Positions 33,525-42,006 of a stretch of DNA of 64,000 nucleotides are shown one piece after another; positions within the stretch are counted from its first letter, which is position 1; every line of letters starts with the position of its first letter. A model generated the notes under the pieces. It was not told where the DNA came from and made no database searches. It saw only the letters and a list, made by a program, of their open reading frames with translations. This DNA is from an uncultured Eubacteriales bacterium (GTDB taxonomy: Bacteria > Bacillota > Clostridia > Christensenellales > Aristaeellaceae): assembly GCA_900318145.1 (NCBI GenBank), contig ONJM01000001.1, forward strand, positions 1 through 64,000, read 5' to 3'. The translations under genes were made by a program, and so were the position numbers.

Positions 33525-34295
33525 ATGCGCGAAACAAATATCCCGGATGAACAGATACCGACCGCGGATCCGGCGGCCGTTGTGGCGCGGTATGATGCGT
33601 TTATTAGGAAGATTTCAAGACGATATATTCCTATCCTGGACAAAACCGGCGCGATGGACCTGGACGATATGCAGCAGATTGGCCGTTGTGCTTTACTGAC
33701 CGCACAATCAAAATTTGATCCGGCTGAAGGTGTAAAATTTACTTCATTCGCGTTCAATTGGATCCGTTCAGCCATGCGGCGCGCCCTGGGGTTTTCGTCT
33801 ACCGGTGCGCCGCCGCCGATCCTGGAATCCCTGGATGCACCGATACCCGGCGAGGACGGCAGCGAAACCGCGCGGATTGATTTTGTTCCGGATCCGGATA
33901 TATTGCCGTTTGACGAATCGTTAATTGAAGATGAAAACCGCCAGGAAACGAAAAAAGAAGTACGCGCCGCCCTGGACCGCCTGAAAAGCGAACGGCAGCG
34001 CGAAATCATCCAGCGCATATACTTTGACGGCGCGGAACGGAAAGACATTGCCGCCGATATGGGAATCTCCAGGCAAAGAATCAGCGTACATGAACACGAT
34101 GCATACCGGAGTTTGCGCCATGATAAAAAGTTGCAAAAAGTTGTGGCGGATACTGTTCCTTTTGTTCGTGTGGGAGTTTCGCGGTTCAATACCACCTGGA
34201 CATCCGCGACCGAATTTGCGGTTTTGTGGCGGCTGGAACACTTGCCGCAGTACGCGCCGCAGAACGCGGAGGAAGGACCGAATCCGGGCCGCTGA
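33525..34295 (+). CDS. Sigma-70 family RNA polymerase sigma factor
   Basis: A 256-residue sigma factor. Region 2 is at about 17-90: AVVARYDAFIRKISRRY, DLDDMQQIGRCALLTAQSKFDPAEGVKFTSFAFNWIRSAMRRAL, including the -10-recognition helix. Region 4 is at about 145-195: LDRLKSERQREIIQRIYFDGAERKDIAADMGISRQRISVHEHDAYRSL, a complete HTH. A 60-residue C-terminal tail is not recognised. CAGGAGG precedes the start. A sigma factor inside an integrated element would let it transcribe its own or a helper's late genes. Confidence 0.85.
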   Translation: MRETNIPDEQIPTADPAAVVARYDAFIRKISRRYIPILDKTGAMDLDDMQQIGRCALLTAQSKFDPAEGVKFTSFAFNWIRSAMRRALGFSSTGAPPPILESLDAPIPGEDGSETARIDFVPDPDILPFDESLIEDENRQETKKEVRAALDRLKSERQREIIQRIYFDGAERKDIAADMGISRQRISVHEHDAYRSLRHDKKLQKVVADTVPFVRVGVSRFNTTWTSATEFAVLWRLEHLPQYAPQNAEEGPNPGR

Positions 34296-34364
34296 TGACT
34301 TACCCCATCATCCGCACCGGCAACGCGCCAGAAATGGCCGTAAATGCTGAAAGGGGAGGTTTGT

Positions 34365-34718
34365 ATGTTTACCGTTTCGGAATGGGATACTTTGACCGGA
34401 TACCGGGAAACGGTCCTGGCCGCGTGCAGCGTTTTGATAGATATATCCTGGCGGCTGCAGCATGGAATACCGCTGACGGATTTACCGGAACAGTATGACC
34501 GGCTGAAGATGGACATTGTTCGATTCAATGCCATCCTGGAAAAGATCCCTGACCGGCTTGCCAGGAACGTTCTCCGCTGCCGGTTCGCCCTGGGTTATAC
34601 CATCGGTGAAACGGCCGAATTCCTGGAAGTATCACGCGGTAACATTGACAATATCATTAAGAAACTGAAACCATCAGAAAGGAATGGTATACATGAGGAT
34701 AATCCGATTGAACATTGA
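34365..34718 (+). CDS. Sigma region 4-like HTH regulator (ArpU/RinA-like)
   Basis: A 117-residue protein. The N-terminal part is helical (TGYRETVLAACSVLIDISWRLQ); the C-terminal part is an HTH matching sigma region 4 (IPDRLARNVLRCRFALGYTIGETAEFLEVSRGNIDNIIKKLKP). Proteins of this size and layout (DUF1492, ArpU, RinA) activate late operons in Gram-positive phages. AGGGGAGG lies eight bases before the start at 34365; the ATG at 34344 lacks a site. It overlaps the next gene by 26 bases. Confidence 0.7.
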   Translation: MFTVSEWDTLTGYRETVLAACSVLIDISWRLQHGIPLTDLPEQYDRLKMDIVRFNAILEKIPDRLARNVLRCRFALGYTIGETAEFLEVSRGNIDNIIKKLKPSERNGIHEDNPIEH

Positions 34719-35025
34719 TGAACTGAATAAGCGCGTTGTGCCGATTGGCATTGAGGACGAGAACGGACACACACAAATCCAAATTGATTGTACACCGATG
34801 TTTGCCGAACACCCGGAAGCAATCGCGGATCTGATGGTGCAGCCGCCAATGGGAGATCTTTATACCGCAGAAACAAGCCGCAATCAGAACATTGTTACCT
34901 GGACAGTTTCGGAAATGGATCTGCAGTACCCTGGCAACGGGGAATTTCAGCTGCGTTTTACCGATGGAAATAGCATTGCATTAAGTCCAGTAGCGCGATT
35001 TAGAATAGCCAGGTCCATCGAATAA
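34693..35025 (+). CDS. BppU-like beta domain protein
   Basis: A 110-residue beta-rich protein: IRLNIDELNKRVVPIGIEDENGHTQIQIDC, WTVSEMDLQYPGNGEFQLRFTDGNSIALSPVARFRI. The PGxGEFQLRFxDG...SPVxRF arrangement recalls the N-terminal domain of phage baseplate upper proteins (BppU/DUF2479). Alone and this short, it may be a truncated tail gene or a domain kept for another use. GAAAGGA precedes the ATG at 34693. It is the last rightward gene of this module. Confidence 0.5.
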   Translation: MRIIRLNIDELNKRVVPIGIEDENGHTQIQIDCTPMFAEHPEAIADLMVQPPMGDLYTAETSRNQNIVTWTVSEMDLQYPGNGEFQLRFTDGNSIALSPVARFRIARSIE

Positions 35026-35343
35026 CCGCCAGGCTGCAGCACCGGTGCGCACGGTGGCCAGCTGGAGCGGTATATAGCCCCCCTATTACTTGTTTTTGGG
35101 TGGATGGGCGGCGGGTCTGGCCGTGGGATCGGAAAGACTCTCCCTGGCTTTTGCAAGGCCGGTGGTCTGCACCTGGTTTTCGCGCAGCTGGAGCCGGCAT
35201 ATTTACCGGGAATTACGCGGAAATAATCGGAATTATCATGCGTTTTTGTGGCAGGGAAAAGATACCGGTTTTTCCTGGAAATAAGCATTTTTTACCGGGA
35301 GAAATCTTCCTGGCTGGATTATGGAATAGAAAAACAAATACTG

Positions 35344-35379
35344 ATCTTTCTAATCTTTCTAATCTTTCTAATCTTTCTA
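35344..35379 (+). repeat. Four perfect copies of a 9-bp tandem repeat
   Basis: ATCTTTCTA occurs four times in direct succession and is followed by a partial ATCC. Such short iterons can be Rep-binding sites; the Rep protein is encoded about 150 bases away. Confidence 0.85.
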
Positions 35380-35472
35380 ATCCATCGTGGATCACAAAGC
35401 GCACAAAGAATAGAAAAAATAGTATTATTCCATAGTTGGATTCTGATCCATTTGATGATCCAGCAGCAATGG

Positions 35473-35502
35473 AAATAAAAAAGCCGGGGTATTTTCCCGG
35501 CC
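35473..35502 (-). terminator. Terminator of the leftward replication module
   Basis: Read leftward, GCCGGGAAAATACCCCGGC forms a stem with a loop of A/T and is followed by TTTTTTATT, 25 bases after the Rep stop. Confidence 0.82.
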
Positions 35503-35526
35503 TGGTTAGTGTGCCTGGTTAGCTGG

Positions 35527-37965
35527 TTAGATTTTTGTTTGTTGCGCATGTTTGCCGCTGGTTCCGATTGTGACCGGTGTAATTGTAACACCATAAACCT
35601 TCCGATTATAATCCGGTTCAAAGATCTTTCCGCGCCAATTATATGCTTTCGGTTTAATACTACCTTCGCGCTTGTCTACCTGGATTCCATCCTTTTCGAT
35701 CAATAGTGTACGCAGCTTGCTGATTCTCTGATAGATTCCAATGGTTTTATCCTTTGCCGGGATGTATGGGCATCGTCCGCAAACATCGGTAATCTTTGAT
35801 ATCAGATCATCGGTTCCAATAAACATTCCATCCGGATTGTATGATGCGATCTCGCGCGCGGTGATAACCAAGGGATCATCGTCATATTCAAATTGCAATG
35901 TTTCCTCTTCTTCTGCTTTCTCATCAGCTTTACGCGCAGCTTTTTTGAATAGCCGTTCATTGTATTCCGGAAGAATCTGCGTAAATTCTGCATGGCCGCG
36001 GAATCGTTCGTGCTTTTGTTTTTCGTGGTTATAACTTCCTGGATGATCTTTCACCTGGTACTGTATTGCGCGCTGGACATCCTGAAGCGCGGCCAGGTTG
36101 CTTTTTACCGTAAACAGGATTTTGTAATAATCATCCTCCGGATCTGTAACCACCTGGAGCATGGACCGCGTTGATGCACCGATATCGACAGAACCAATTC
36201 CGCGATGTATTGCCGCTTTTGTTGTGTCTTTGCCGGTGTGGACGGTGAACGCAATACAGATATTGTTCTCTGCTGCAACGTTCATTAATCGCGCCATCTG
36301 TGGCCGGGTTTCGCTTGCATTGTTCATGTCACCGGTTAGAAACTGCTGAATCGGATCCAATACAAGAAACTTTATATCCTTCTCTTTGATGATCTTATTA
36401 ATCATCTTTATTCCATCCGGAGAAAGATTCAGCCTTGCGATTTCTTCTCGCTCCTGGATCCGGAACAATTTGGATAAATCTCCACCGGCATCCAGGAAAG
36501 AAATCTTTATATCGCTTGCTTCATCCTCAATAGTGATAAACATAACGTTCCCCGGATCTTCACAGGGAACGCCCAGGAGATCTGCACCGGTGGACACCTT
36601 CGCACCTACTGCGTACAAACAAGTTGATTTACTGGTCCCGGAATCACCTTGAACCGCAACCAAATAACCGCGCGGAAACCAGGGAAAGAACAGAAAATCA
36701 ATTGGCTTGATTTCAATATCATCATACCCGGTTATGGTTAACTGATGCTTTTTCTTTTCTGCTGGTTTCGCTGCGGCCGGATTTGCCAGGTGGACATTTT
36801 CGCCGGTTTCCGTCTGCGCTTGTGCCGGTTTAGTGTAGACGATTTCACCGGTTGCCTTGTTGATTACTTCTGTAAAGGACCCGTCAAAATCGCGTTTCCA
36901 GGTGTACCGGTACGGATCCCCGGCACAATCAATACCCAGGGCGGCCAGCTGCGCTGCGTGTTCTTCGCGGTGTTCAACCTGGTATTTTTCGCGCTCTTTT
37001 CTTCGCCATTCAGCTGCTTCATGGTTTTCTTTGTATTCCCCGGTAAGTTTTTCCGGATCCGGTTTCCAACCGTTGGCTTTTGCCATATTTACAATGGTTC
37101 CAGCGCTTGCGGTTCTGTCTGCACCTTCCGCGCGGAATGATTGCCATTTCTTCGCAGCTGCCGTTTCGCCTGGATACTTGCTGCTGCTGCGCGACCATCT
37201 GTCCCATATATCAAAAGGTTGGTCAGCATTAACAAGCGCGTTTCCTACGGTTACCCAGGTTCCATAATCATCCGCGGAAATGAATTGAAGCATATCTTCT
37301 ACATTCAGCGAAAAAAAATCATCTGATACCGCAGTTGTTCGCCTGGTAGGCTCCGAATCACTGGCCGGTTTCGTTTCATTCTCTGATTCCGGTTCGGTTA
37401 TCTCCGGATGCTCCATAAAGAATTCTGCTATGTCTTTCTCACCCGGATGGTATTCCGCAACCGGTTCCGCATGACCAAAGAAGAACTGCGCTGGCTTCAT
37501 TCCGTCCCGGTCGAATTCCGGGAACACCACCAGGATCCTGGCCATTATCGCGCGGATGATATGAATATCCGGAATGGCAACCCGGAGAGGAAAGTAATAA
37601 TGCCACCTGGGCCGCGCGGATTTTTCGCCTGGCTCACCTGGATGTTTTACCTTGTCGCAATTCCTGGATTTTACCGCGTAGAACGCGATAACGGGTAGCC
37701 GTTCAGCTACTGTTGCTGGAGTAATCCAGGCTGCCGAATCTTCCGTATTATCATTATCACAATCAGCCTGGATGGCGTGGCAACGGATGAAATTATCAGA
37801 GCCGCGCCGATTATCCTTGAATTCTGTGCAAACATGATCCTTCCGGCAAGCTGCGGCGAGATCCTCCGCGCTGGAAACATCAAAAGGAATACTGTAAATG
37901 GTATTCTGCGCATTTCCGGTGCCGCTGGCCAGGAACATCCGGAACGATGCAAGGGTTTCGGCCAT
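35527..37965 (-). CDS. Primase-polymerase/helicase replication protein (Pri-Rep)
   Basis: An 812-residue multidomain replication protein. Residues about 1-185: archaeo-eukaryotic primase (AEP) domain with AIQADCDNDN (DxD metal ligands) and ARPRWHYYFPL (family His). About 215-295: PriCT-2 domain (ISADDYGTWVTVGNALVNA, IWDRWSRSSSKYPGETAAAKKWQSF). About 420-640: RecA-like helicase with Walker A GDSGTSKST near 445 and Walker B FLVLDPIQQFL near 535, then FTVHTGKDTTKAAIHRGIGS. The C-terminal 110 residues look like a winged-helix region. ATG at 37965 overlaps the previous stop (TGATG) and follows AAGGATGA. This is the type of protein that replicates satellites and small plasmids. Confidence 0.85.
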   Translation of the reverse strand: MAETLASFRMFLASGTGNAQNTIYSIPFDVSSAEDLAAACRKDHVCTEFKDNRRGSDNFIRCHAIQADCDNDNTEDSAAWITPATVAERLPVIAFYAVKSRNCDKVKHPGEPGEKSARPRWHYYFPLRVAIPDIHIIRAIMARILVVFPEFDRDGMKPAQFFFGHAEPVAEYHPGEKDIAEFFMEHPEITEPESENETKPASDSEPTRRTTAVSDDFFSLNVEDMLQFISADDYGTWVTVGNALVNADQPFDIWDRWSRSSSKYPGETAAAKKWQSFRAEGADRTASAGTIVNMAKANGWKPDPEKLTGEYKENHEAAEWRRKEREKYQVEHREEHAAQLAALGIDCAGDPYRYTWKRDFDGSFTEVINKATGEIVYTKPAQAQTETGENVHLANPAAAKPAEKKKHQLTITGYDDIEIKPIDFLFFPWFPRGYLVAVQGDSGTSKSTCLYAVGAKVSTGADLLGVPCEDPGNVMFITIEDEASDIKISFLDAGGDLSKLFRIQEREEIARLNLSPDGIKMINKIIKEKDIKFLVLDPIQQFLTGDMNNASETRPQMARLMNVAAENNICIAFTVHTGKDTTKAAIHRGIGSVDIGASTRSMLQVVTDPEDDYYKILFTVKSNLAALQDVQRAIQYQVKDHPGSYNHEKQKHERFRGHAEFTQILPEYNERLFKKAARKADEKAEEEETLQFEYDDDPLVITAREIASYNPDGMFIGTDDLISKITDVCGRCPYIPAKDKTIGIYQRISKLRTLLIEKDGIQVDKREGSIKPKAYNWRGKIFEPDYNRKVYGVTITPVTIGTSGKHAQQTKI

Positions 37966-38171
37966 CAGCATTCATCCTTCCCATAAGAATTATTCAACCA
38001 ATCTAAAAGCCGGTTATAGTTGATAAGAAACTTACTCCCGGCGCGAACGTGGACAATCTTACCGGCCAGGCAGCACTTCCGCAGAAAATCATAAGACAGA
38101 TACGGATGCCGCCGGTGTACTTCCGCAATGGGAATCATTTCCGGGATCATCGGATCAATCTGTCCTGTCAT
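37965..38171 (-). CDS. HTH excisionase/AlpA-like protein
   Basis: A 68-residue winged-helix protein of the MerR-like, excisionase class: MIPIAEVHRRHPYLSYDFLRKCCLAGKIVHVRAGSKFLINYNRLLDWL has the HTH, the RAGSKFLIN wing and the end helix of helix_turn_helix_17 proteins. Such proteins act as excisionases or as activators of integrase and rep genes (AlpA in PICIs). The ATG at 38171 is used as start; GTG at 38180 is an alternative. Its stop overlaps the rep start. Confidence 0.75.
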   Translation of the reverse strand: MTGQIDPMIPEMIPIAEVHRRHPYLSYDFLRKCCLAGKIVHVRAGSKFLINYNRLLDWLNNSYGKDEC

Positions 38172-38346
38172 GCTTTTCACCGGTCCTTTCTTCGATCAGC
38201 TGGATAATCTCGTTTTGTTCCTCTTCCGGCAATTCGTTCCGAAGCCGCCTGGATAAGGTTGCTTCGCTGGTTCCCAGGATCCCGGCCAACCACCACAATC
38301 GCTTGTTATGTTCCAATAACTTGATGCGGATTTTCATGTTGTTCAT
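38155..38346 (-). CDS. Cro-like small HTH protein
   Basis: A 63-residue protein (MKIRIKLLEHNKRLWWLAGILGTSEATLSRRLRNELPEEEQNEIIQLIEE), a compact XRE/Cro-type HTH with LAGILGTSEATLSRRLR as recognition part. GGAGG lies nine bases before the ATG at 38346. It overlaps the excisionase-like gene by 17 bases. A Cro or early-repressor role in the leftward operon is likely. Confidence 0.7.
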   Translation of the reverse strand: MNNMKIRIKLLEHNKRLWWLAGILGTSEATLSRRLRNELPEEEQNEIIQLIEERTGEKHDRTD

Positions 38347-38420
38347 ATCTCTTTACCTCCGGTATTCAATCGGATTCCCGGAGGCCCAGGAAGGAACCTC
38401 CGGGGAATTTATTGATAGTT

Positions 38421-38669
38421 TTAGGGATTGTCTGCTTGATTAATTCGATTTCCTATGATTCTGAACAACTCCCCGGAAACATAATTTGCCATATTAGCGA
38501 GGATATCGCGTGTTTCAAGAAAATCGTCCGCAGAAAATGAGTCGCGTTCATCTCCATACATATCACATAGGGAAGTGAGAGCATCCATACCAGCGGATAA
38601 GTTCTTCCGGATGGATATGAGCCTTTTAACATAAGGACATATTTTGATGCTGATATTTGAATCTTCCAT
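38421..38669 (-). CDS. First gene of the leftward module, unknown
   Basis: An 82-residue helical protein: MEDSNISIKICPYVKRLISIRKNLSAGMDALTSLC, FSADDFLETRDILANMANYVSGELFRIIGNRI. GGAGG stands eight bases before the ATG at 38669; the ATG at 38714 is not supported. It is divergent from the XRE repressor and therefore the first gene to be expressed on induction. No family recognised. Confidence 0.6.
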   Translation of the reverse strand: MEDSNISIKICPYVKRLISIRKNLSAGMDALTSLCDMYGDERDSFSADDFLETRDILANMANYVSGELFRIIGNRINQADNP

Positions 38670-38752
38670 TTTCTTTACCTCCATATTTTTTCGATTGGCC
38701 GTTCCGCTGCGCATCGGTTCGGCCTGGCGTGATGAAACATTTCATCTTTACG

Positions 38753-38781
38753 TTGACAGTATATCTTTTGTTTTGTATAAT
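38753..38781 (+). promoter_or_regulatory. Promoter of the repressor-integrase operon
   Basis: TTGACA (38753-38758), 17-base spacer, TATAAT (38776-38781), 41 bases before the GTG start. The -10 sits in TTTTGTATAATAA, also present at the promoter at 30555, a candidate binding site of the XRE protein. Confidence 0.78.
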
Positions 38782-38821
38782 AAAAATCCCAACGAGATAT
38801 GAAAAAACGGAGGTCGGAAAG

Positions 38822-39718
38822 GTGGAAAAAGATAACAAATATCCCAAAGAATTAGAGAAGCTCAAAGAAAATATAAGAAACATACGCAAAGAAAAAGGTT
38901 TCAGATCCGCGGAATCATTCGCGGAAGCCCTGGGAGTTAGTTTGAAAACTGTACAAGGATGGGAAAACCTGGACAATGGCCGTTGGCCGGATCTTGTCAT
39001 GATGCTTAAATTGTGTGACAAAACCGAAACCGATATTGATTATCTGCTCGGCCGCATCCAAGAACCTACGCATGATGTTAAATTCATTCGCGAGAAAACC
39101 GGTTTATCTGTTGAAGCAATTGAACGGTTGATCAGCTTGAAGGGAACCGGCATGGATGATCTTATATCCGATATTATTACTCATAAAAGCGCAGCACGGT
39201 TGCTCCGGGTGCTTCTACTTGCATCGGATGAAGATGAAATAGCCTGGCTTGATTTGGATAGCATCCCCAGGGAATTGCTTTCCTCCTATGCGGATCAGCC
39301 AATGGATTTTTCCGTTGGTATTGGTTCGGATGTTGCTGATTTCCTTGCAAGTCAAGAAATGGTTAACATAATCAGAAGCATCAGAGAAGCACGAGAAAAA
39401 GACAAACGCAGTAAAAGGGAGAACCGGGAACATCATTGGATGGAAGTGTACAAATCAAAGTATGATGTTTATGCGGCGAAAATGGACCGAAAAAAGATGC
39501 TTGCAAGGCTTGAAGATGATTGCATTGATTTGGATGCGGATCTGAAAGGGATGAATGATCCGGACACGATCAGCAGAGCAGAGAAACTGCTGGACGAACT
39601 GTCCGCATTAAGCACGAGAATCAAAACTGTATCTTTCACAGAGTGGAAATCCGGAAACATAGAAAAGGAATATACCGACATTTACGGTAAGGAGGAAGAC
39701 AACGATGGCCAATATTAA
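38822..39718 (+). CDS. XRE-family repressor of the element
   Basis: A 298-residue regulator with an N-terminal XRE HTH at about 10-75 (LEKLKENIRNIRKEKGFRSAESFAEALGVSLKTVQGWEN, then WPDLVMMLKLCDKTETDIDYLLGR) and a long C-terminal region ending in a helical segment. The start is GTG at 38822, with CGGAGG eight bases upstream. It has no LexA-type peptidase residues that I can see, so release from DNA may need an inducer protein, as with Stl of SaPIs. The last 14 bases overlap the integrase, so the two are coupled. Confidence 0.8.
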   Translation: MEKDNKYPKELEKLKENIRNIRKEKGFRSAESFAEALGVSLKTVQGWENLDNGRWPDLVMMLKLCDKTETDIDYLLGRIQEPTHDVKFIREKTGLSVEAIERLISLKGTGMDDLISDIITHKSAARLLRVLLLASDEDEIAWLDLDSIPRELLSSYADQPMDFSVGIGSDVADFLASQEMVNIIRSIREAREKDKRSKRENREHHWMEVYKSKYDVYAAKMDRKKMLARLEDDCIDLDADLKGMNDPDTISRAEKLLDELSALSTRIKTVSFTEWKSGNIEKEYTDIYGKEEDNDGQY

Positions 39719-41039
39719 ACCGATAACGCGCAAGGATGGAACGATTGCCTATCAGATCACAGTTTCCCTGGGCCGTGATAAGGCCACCGGTAAACAGATT
39801 CTGAAGTATGTGACATACATACCAAAAGAGAAAGCAACAACTAAAATTGAAAAGGAAGTAAACACCTTTGCTGCGGATTTTGAGCAGAAAGCAAAGAACG
39901 GAGAACTTGTTTCCGGTGATAAAGTGACGGTCAGCGAATTTGTGAAGATATGGGAAAAGAATTGGCTCCCAGCTAAAACACCGTCCGTCCGCGAGAACTA
40001 CATGGATATTCTCCGGAACCATGTTCTGCCGGTCATCGGTCATATGAAAATTACAACAGTAAAGGCAACACATATTGACGGAATTATCCAGGCGGCAAAG
40101 GATGCTGGAAAAGCTCCGTCAACGATCAGAGATCGGTTTACAGTAATCAATTCTGTTTTTAAGTATGCGTTTAAGAAACAATATATCCGGGAGAATCCTT
40201 GCCAGCGTTGCGATGAACGGCCGCCGGTGAAAATGAAGACGGGAAAAGAACTTCGATATTTTAATGAAGATCAATCGCGGCGGTTCCTCCGGGATGCTCT
40301 GACAATGGAATATGATCTTAAGTACGGTCAGCGCGGCCGGAAATCAAAAATAACCGGGAAGGAATACACCGTCAAGGAATATACGGTAAAACGTTCGGTT
40401 CCGTTGCAATGGCGCGTGTTCTTCACAATGGCAATTTACGGATCCTTCCGGCGCGGTGAAATGGTTGCTTTGACCTGGAATGATATAGATGAAAAAAAAC
40501 ATATCATTTCTATTGATAAGGCTGCAGCAATGACAAAGACGGAAAAGTATATCAAGGATCCGAAGACGGAAGCCGGGATCCGCGAAGTGTTTATGCCGGA
40601 TGAAGTATTTGCACTCTTGCGCGAATGGAAACGAGAACAGGCGGCACTTTGTATGAAGCTGGGAACGGCCTGGAAGGGTCACCGGAACGGGATGAAGGAA
40701 GACGGAAAAACCCCGGATTGCTTTGATGAAAACAATATCTTTATCCAGGTTGATACCGGCTTGCAGATGCATCTGTCTTCACCGAATCATAAATTCCATG
40801 AAATCTGTGATATGTATAACGCTACCAGGGAAAAGGAAGAAGACAAATTGCCGCGGATCCGGCTGCATGATCTCCGGCATACAGGCGCAACGCTGCTCCT
40901 GGGGAATAATGCGGACATCGAAACCGTATCGCACCGGCTGGGCCATAGTAAAGCCAGCGTAACGCTGGACATTTACGGCCATTGTCTGCCGGAGAACGAT
41001 AAACAGGCAGCTGATACACTCGCTGCCATGCTCAATTGA
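39705..41039 (+). CDS. int: Tyrosine-type integrase
   Basis: A 444-residue site-specific recombinase. An AP2-like arm-binding N-terminus (DGTIAYQITVSLGRDKATGKQ) leads to the core-binding SAM-like domain (TVSEFVKIWEKNWLPAKTPSVRENYMDIL). Catalytic residues: Arg in YGSFRRGEMVALTW (about 249), HDLRHTGATLL (His/Arg about 387-390), LGHSK (412) and Tyr in DIYGHCL (about 423). It lies 970 bases from attR and points to it. GGAGG precedes the start, which is inside the repressor gene. It presumably recombines the 44-bp tRNA-Val core. Confidence 0.94.
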   Translation: MANIKPITRKDGTIAYQITVSLGRDKATGKQILKYVTYIPKEKATTKIEKEVNTFAADFEQKAKNGELVSGDKVTVSEFVKIWEKNWLPAKTPSVRENYMDILRNHVLPVIGHMKITTVKATHIDGIIQAAKDAGKAPSTIRDRFTVINSVFKYAFKKQYIRENPCQRCDERPPVKMKTGKELRYFNEDQSRRFLRDALTMEYDLKYGQRGRKSKITGKEYTVKEYTVKRSVPLQWRVFFTMAIYGSFRRGEMVALTWNDIDEKKHIISIDKAAAMTKTEKYIKDPKTEAGIREVFMPDEVFALLREWKREQAALCMKLGTAWKGHRNGMKEDGKTPDCFDENNIFIQVDTGLQMHLSSPNHKFHEICDMYNATREKEEDKLPRIRLHDLRHTGATLLLGNNADIETVSHRLGHSKASVTLDIYGHCLPENDKQAADTLAAMLN

Positions 41040-41059
41040 TGGAGAGAGGAGGAACGAAA

Positions 41060-41110
41060 ATGGAACGGAATAAAAAACCGCCGCCGGACGGATCCAGCGG
41101 CAGCCGGTGA
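41060..41110 (+). CDS. Possible 16-residue leader peptide
   Basis: ATG at 41060 with AGAGGAGGAAC before it and a stop at 41108. The codons MERNKKPPPDGSSGSR include a Pro-Pro-Pro run. A strong ribosome site for so short a frame is unusual; a hairpin (GCCGC...GCGGC) lies within it. It may be a regulatory leader of the next gene or chance. Confidence 0.25.
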   Translation: MERNKKPPPDGSSGSR

Positions 41111-41219
41111 ACCTAACTCGCGACAGAAAGGAACACCAACCGGATTATATCCCGGAATGGTGCTTCCGATCAAGTAACCGTCAACTAAAACGGAAGAATA
41201 AAGAAAGGAAGTATCAATT

Positions 41220-41765
41220 ATGAAAACCGACAAAAACATGAACACAGCGAGAAAACTTTCCCTGGAAGAAATCGAAGCAATGCCGCGAGGATCTGTAGTG
41301 TGGAGATCTTTTTACACCAAAACAGATGAAGGAATTATATGGCATACTGCCGATCCGATGTTGGTTTGTTTGCCTGGTCACGGAGGATATTTGCTGGGTG
41401 CAGATAAAGATAGTTACTGGGAAGGTGACATTGATAATTCGCTGATGTCGGCTCCGGATATCTCTTATTGGAATTCCGAACCGGCAGATGATCAGCTGCG
41501 TGGAATAACAAAAGAACAGTACAACGCTATGACCAATGAGGAATTAATCGTCAATACGAAGCTGGCTGCTGCCATTACAACAAGAGGAGTATTGTTTAAA
41601 GAATTGTGTTCAATGACCGGAATGAATTTCAATCATTTTTGGAAAGCATTGACCGGAGAATGTGAATTTGTGCGATCAGAAATTGTAACCATCAGAACTG
41701 TGCTGGATCTGACGGACGATGAAGTGTTGGATATCTTCTTTCCGGAAGTAACGCTGCAGATCTGA
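41220..41765 (+). CDS. Element cargo protein next to attR
   Basis: A 181-residue protein. Residues 1-95 form a beta-rich unit (GSVVWRSFYTKTDEGIIWHTADPMLVCLPGHGGYLLGADKDSYWEGDI); residues 105-181 are helical and XRE-like (TNEELIVNTKLAAAITTRGVLFKELCSMTGMNFNHFWKALTGECEFVRSEIVTIRTVLDLTDDEVLDIFF). Position between integrase and attR is where satellites and prophages keep accessory genes such as phage-resistance factors. Function unknown. AAAGGAAG precedes the ATG. Confidence 0.65.
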   Translation: MKTDKNMNTARKLSLEEIEAMPRGSVVWRSFYTKTDEGIIWHTADPMLVCLPGHGGYLLGADKDSYWEGDIDNSLMSAPDISYWNSEPADDQLRGITKEQYNAMTNEELIVNTKLAAAITTRGVLFKELCSMTGMNFNHFWKALTGECEFVRSEIVTIRTVLDLTDDEVLDIFFPEVTLQI

Positions 41766-41792
41766 ATTGTGTACAGACTTCCATTTTTAAAG

Positions 41793-41817
41793 ACGGGGGA
41801 GAAATCCTCCGTTTTTT
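41793..41817 (+). terminator. Rho-independent terminator
   Basis: ACGGGGGA pairs with TCCTCCGT (one G-T pair) across GAAA, then TTTTTT. It ends the integrase-side operon. Confidence 0.75.
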
Positions 41818-42006
41818 GTTAGAAAATCAAAGGTGGTCACCGGTTCGTTTTTTGCCGATTTACACCTAATAAAACCTAACAGGAACCTAACGTTTATATA
41901 AAAAGCACCAAAAATGAGAAAAAGATAGAAAAAGAAAAACGGCTGGAGCCGTTGAATTATAAAGAGTTGCTAAAAGGTGGGGAAAGCCGGAAAAAAGGCA
42001 GAGAGT

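Larger units (their letters stand above)
35026..35526. other. Gene-free interval between convergent modules
   Basis: 501 bases. The first 250 carry no supported start, though one frame reads through (LERYIAPLLLVFGWMGGG...) and may be a decayed gene. A 9-bp tandem repeat lies at 35344-35379 and the leftward terminator at 35473-35502. The position between two converging transcription units suits a packaging site or origin in a satellite, but nothing here proves one. Confidence 0.4.

Noticed and set aside
33116-34534. 472-codon leftward frame across the sigma-factor region
   Set aside because: It covers several well-supported rightward genes with ribosome sites and recognisable domains, and has no family itself.
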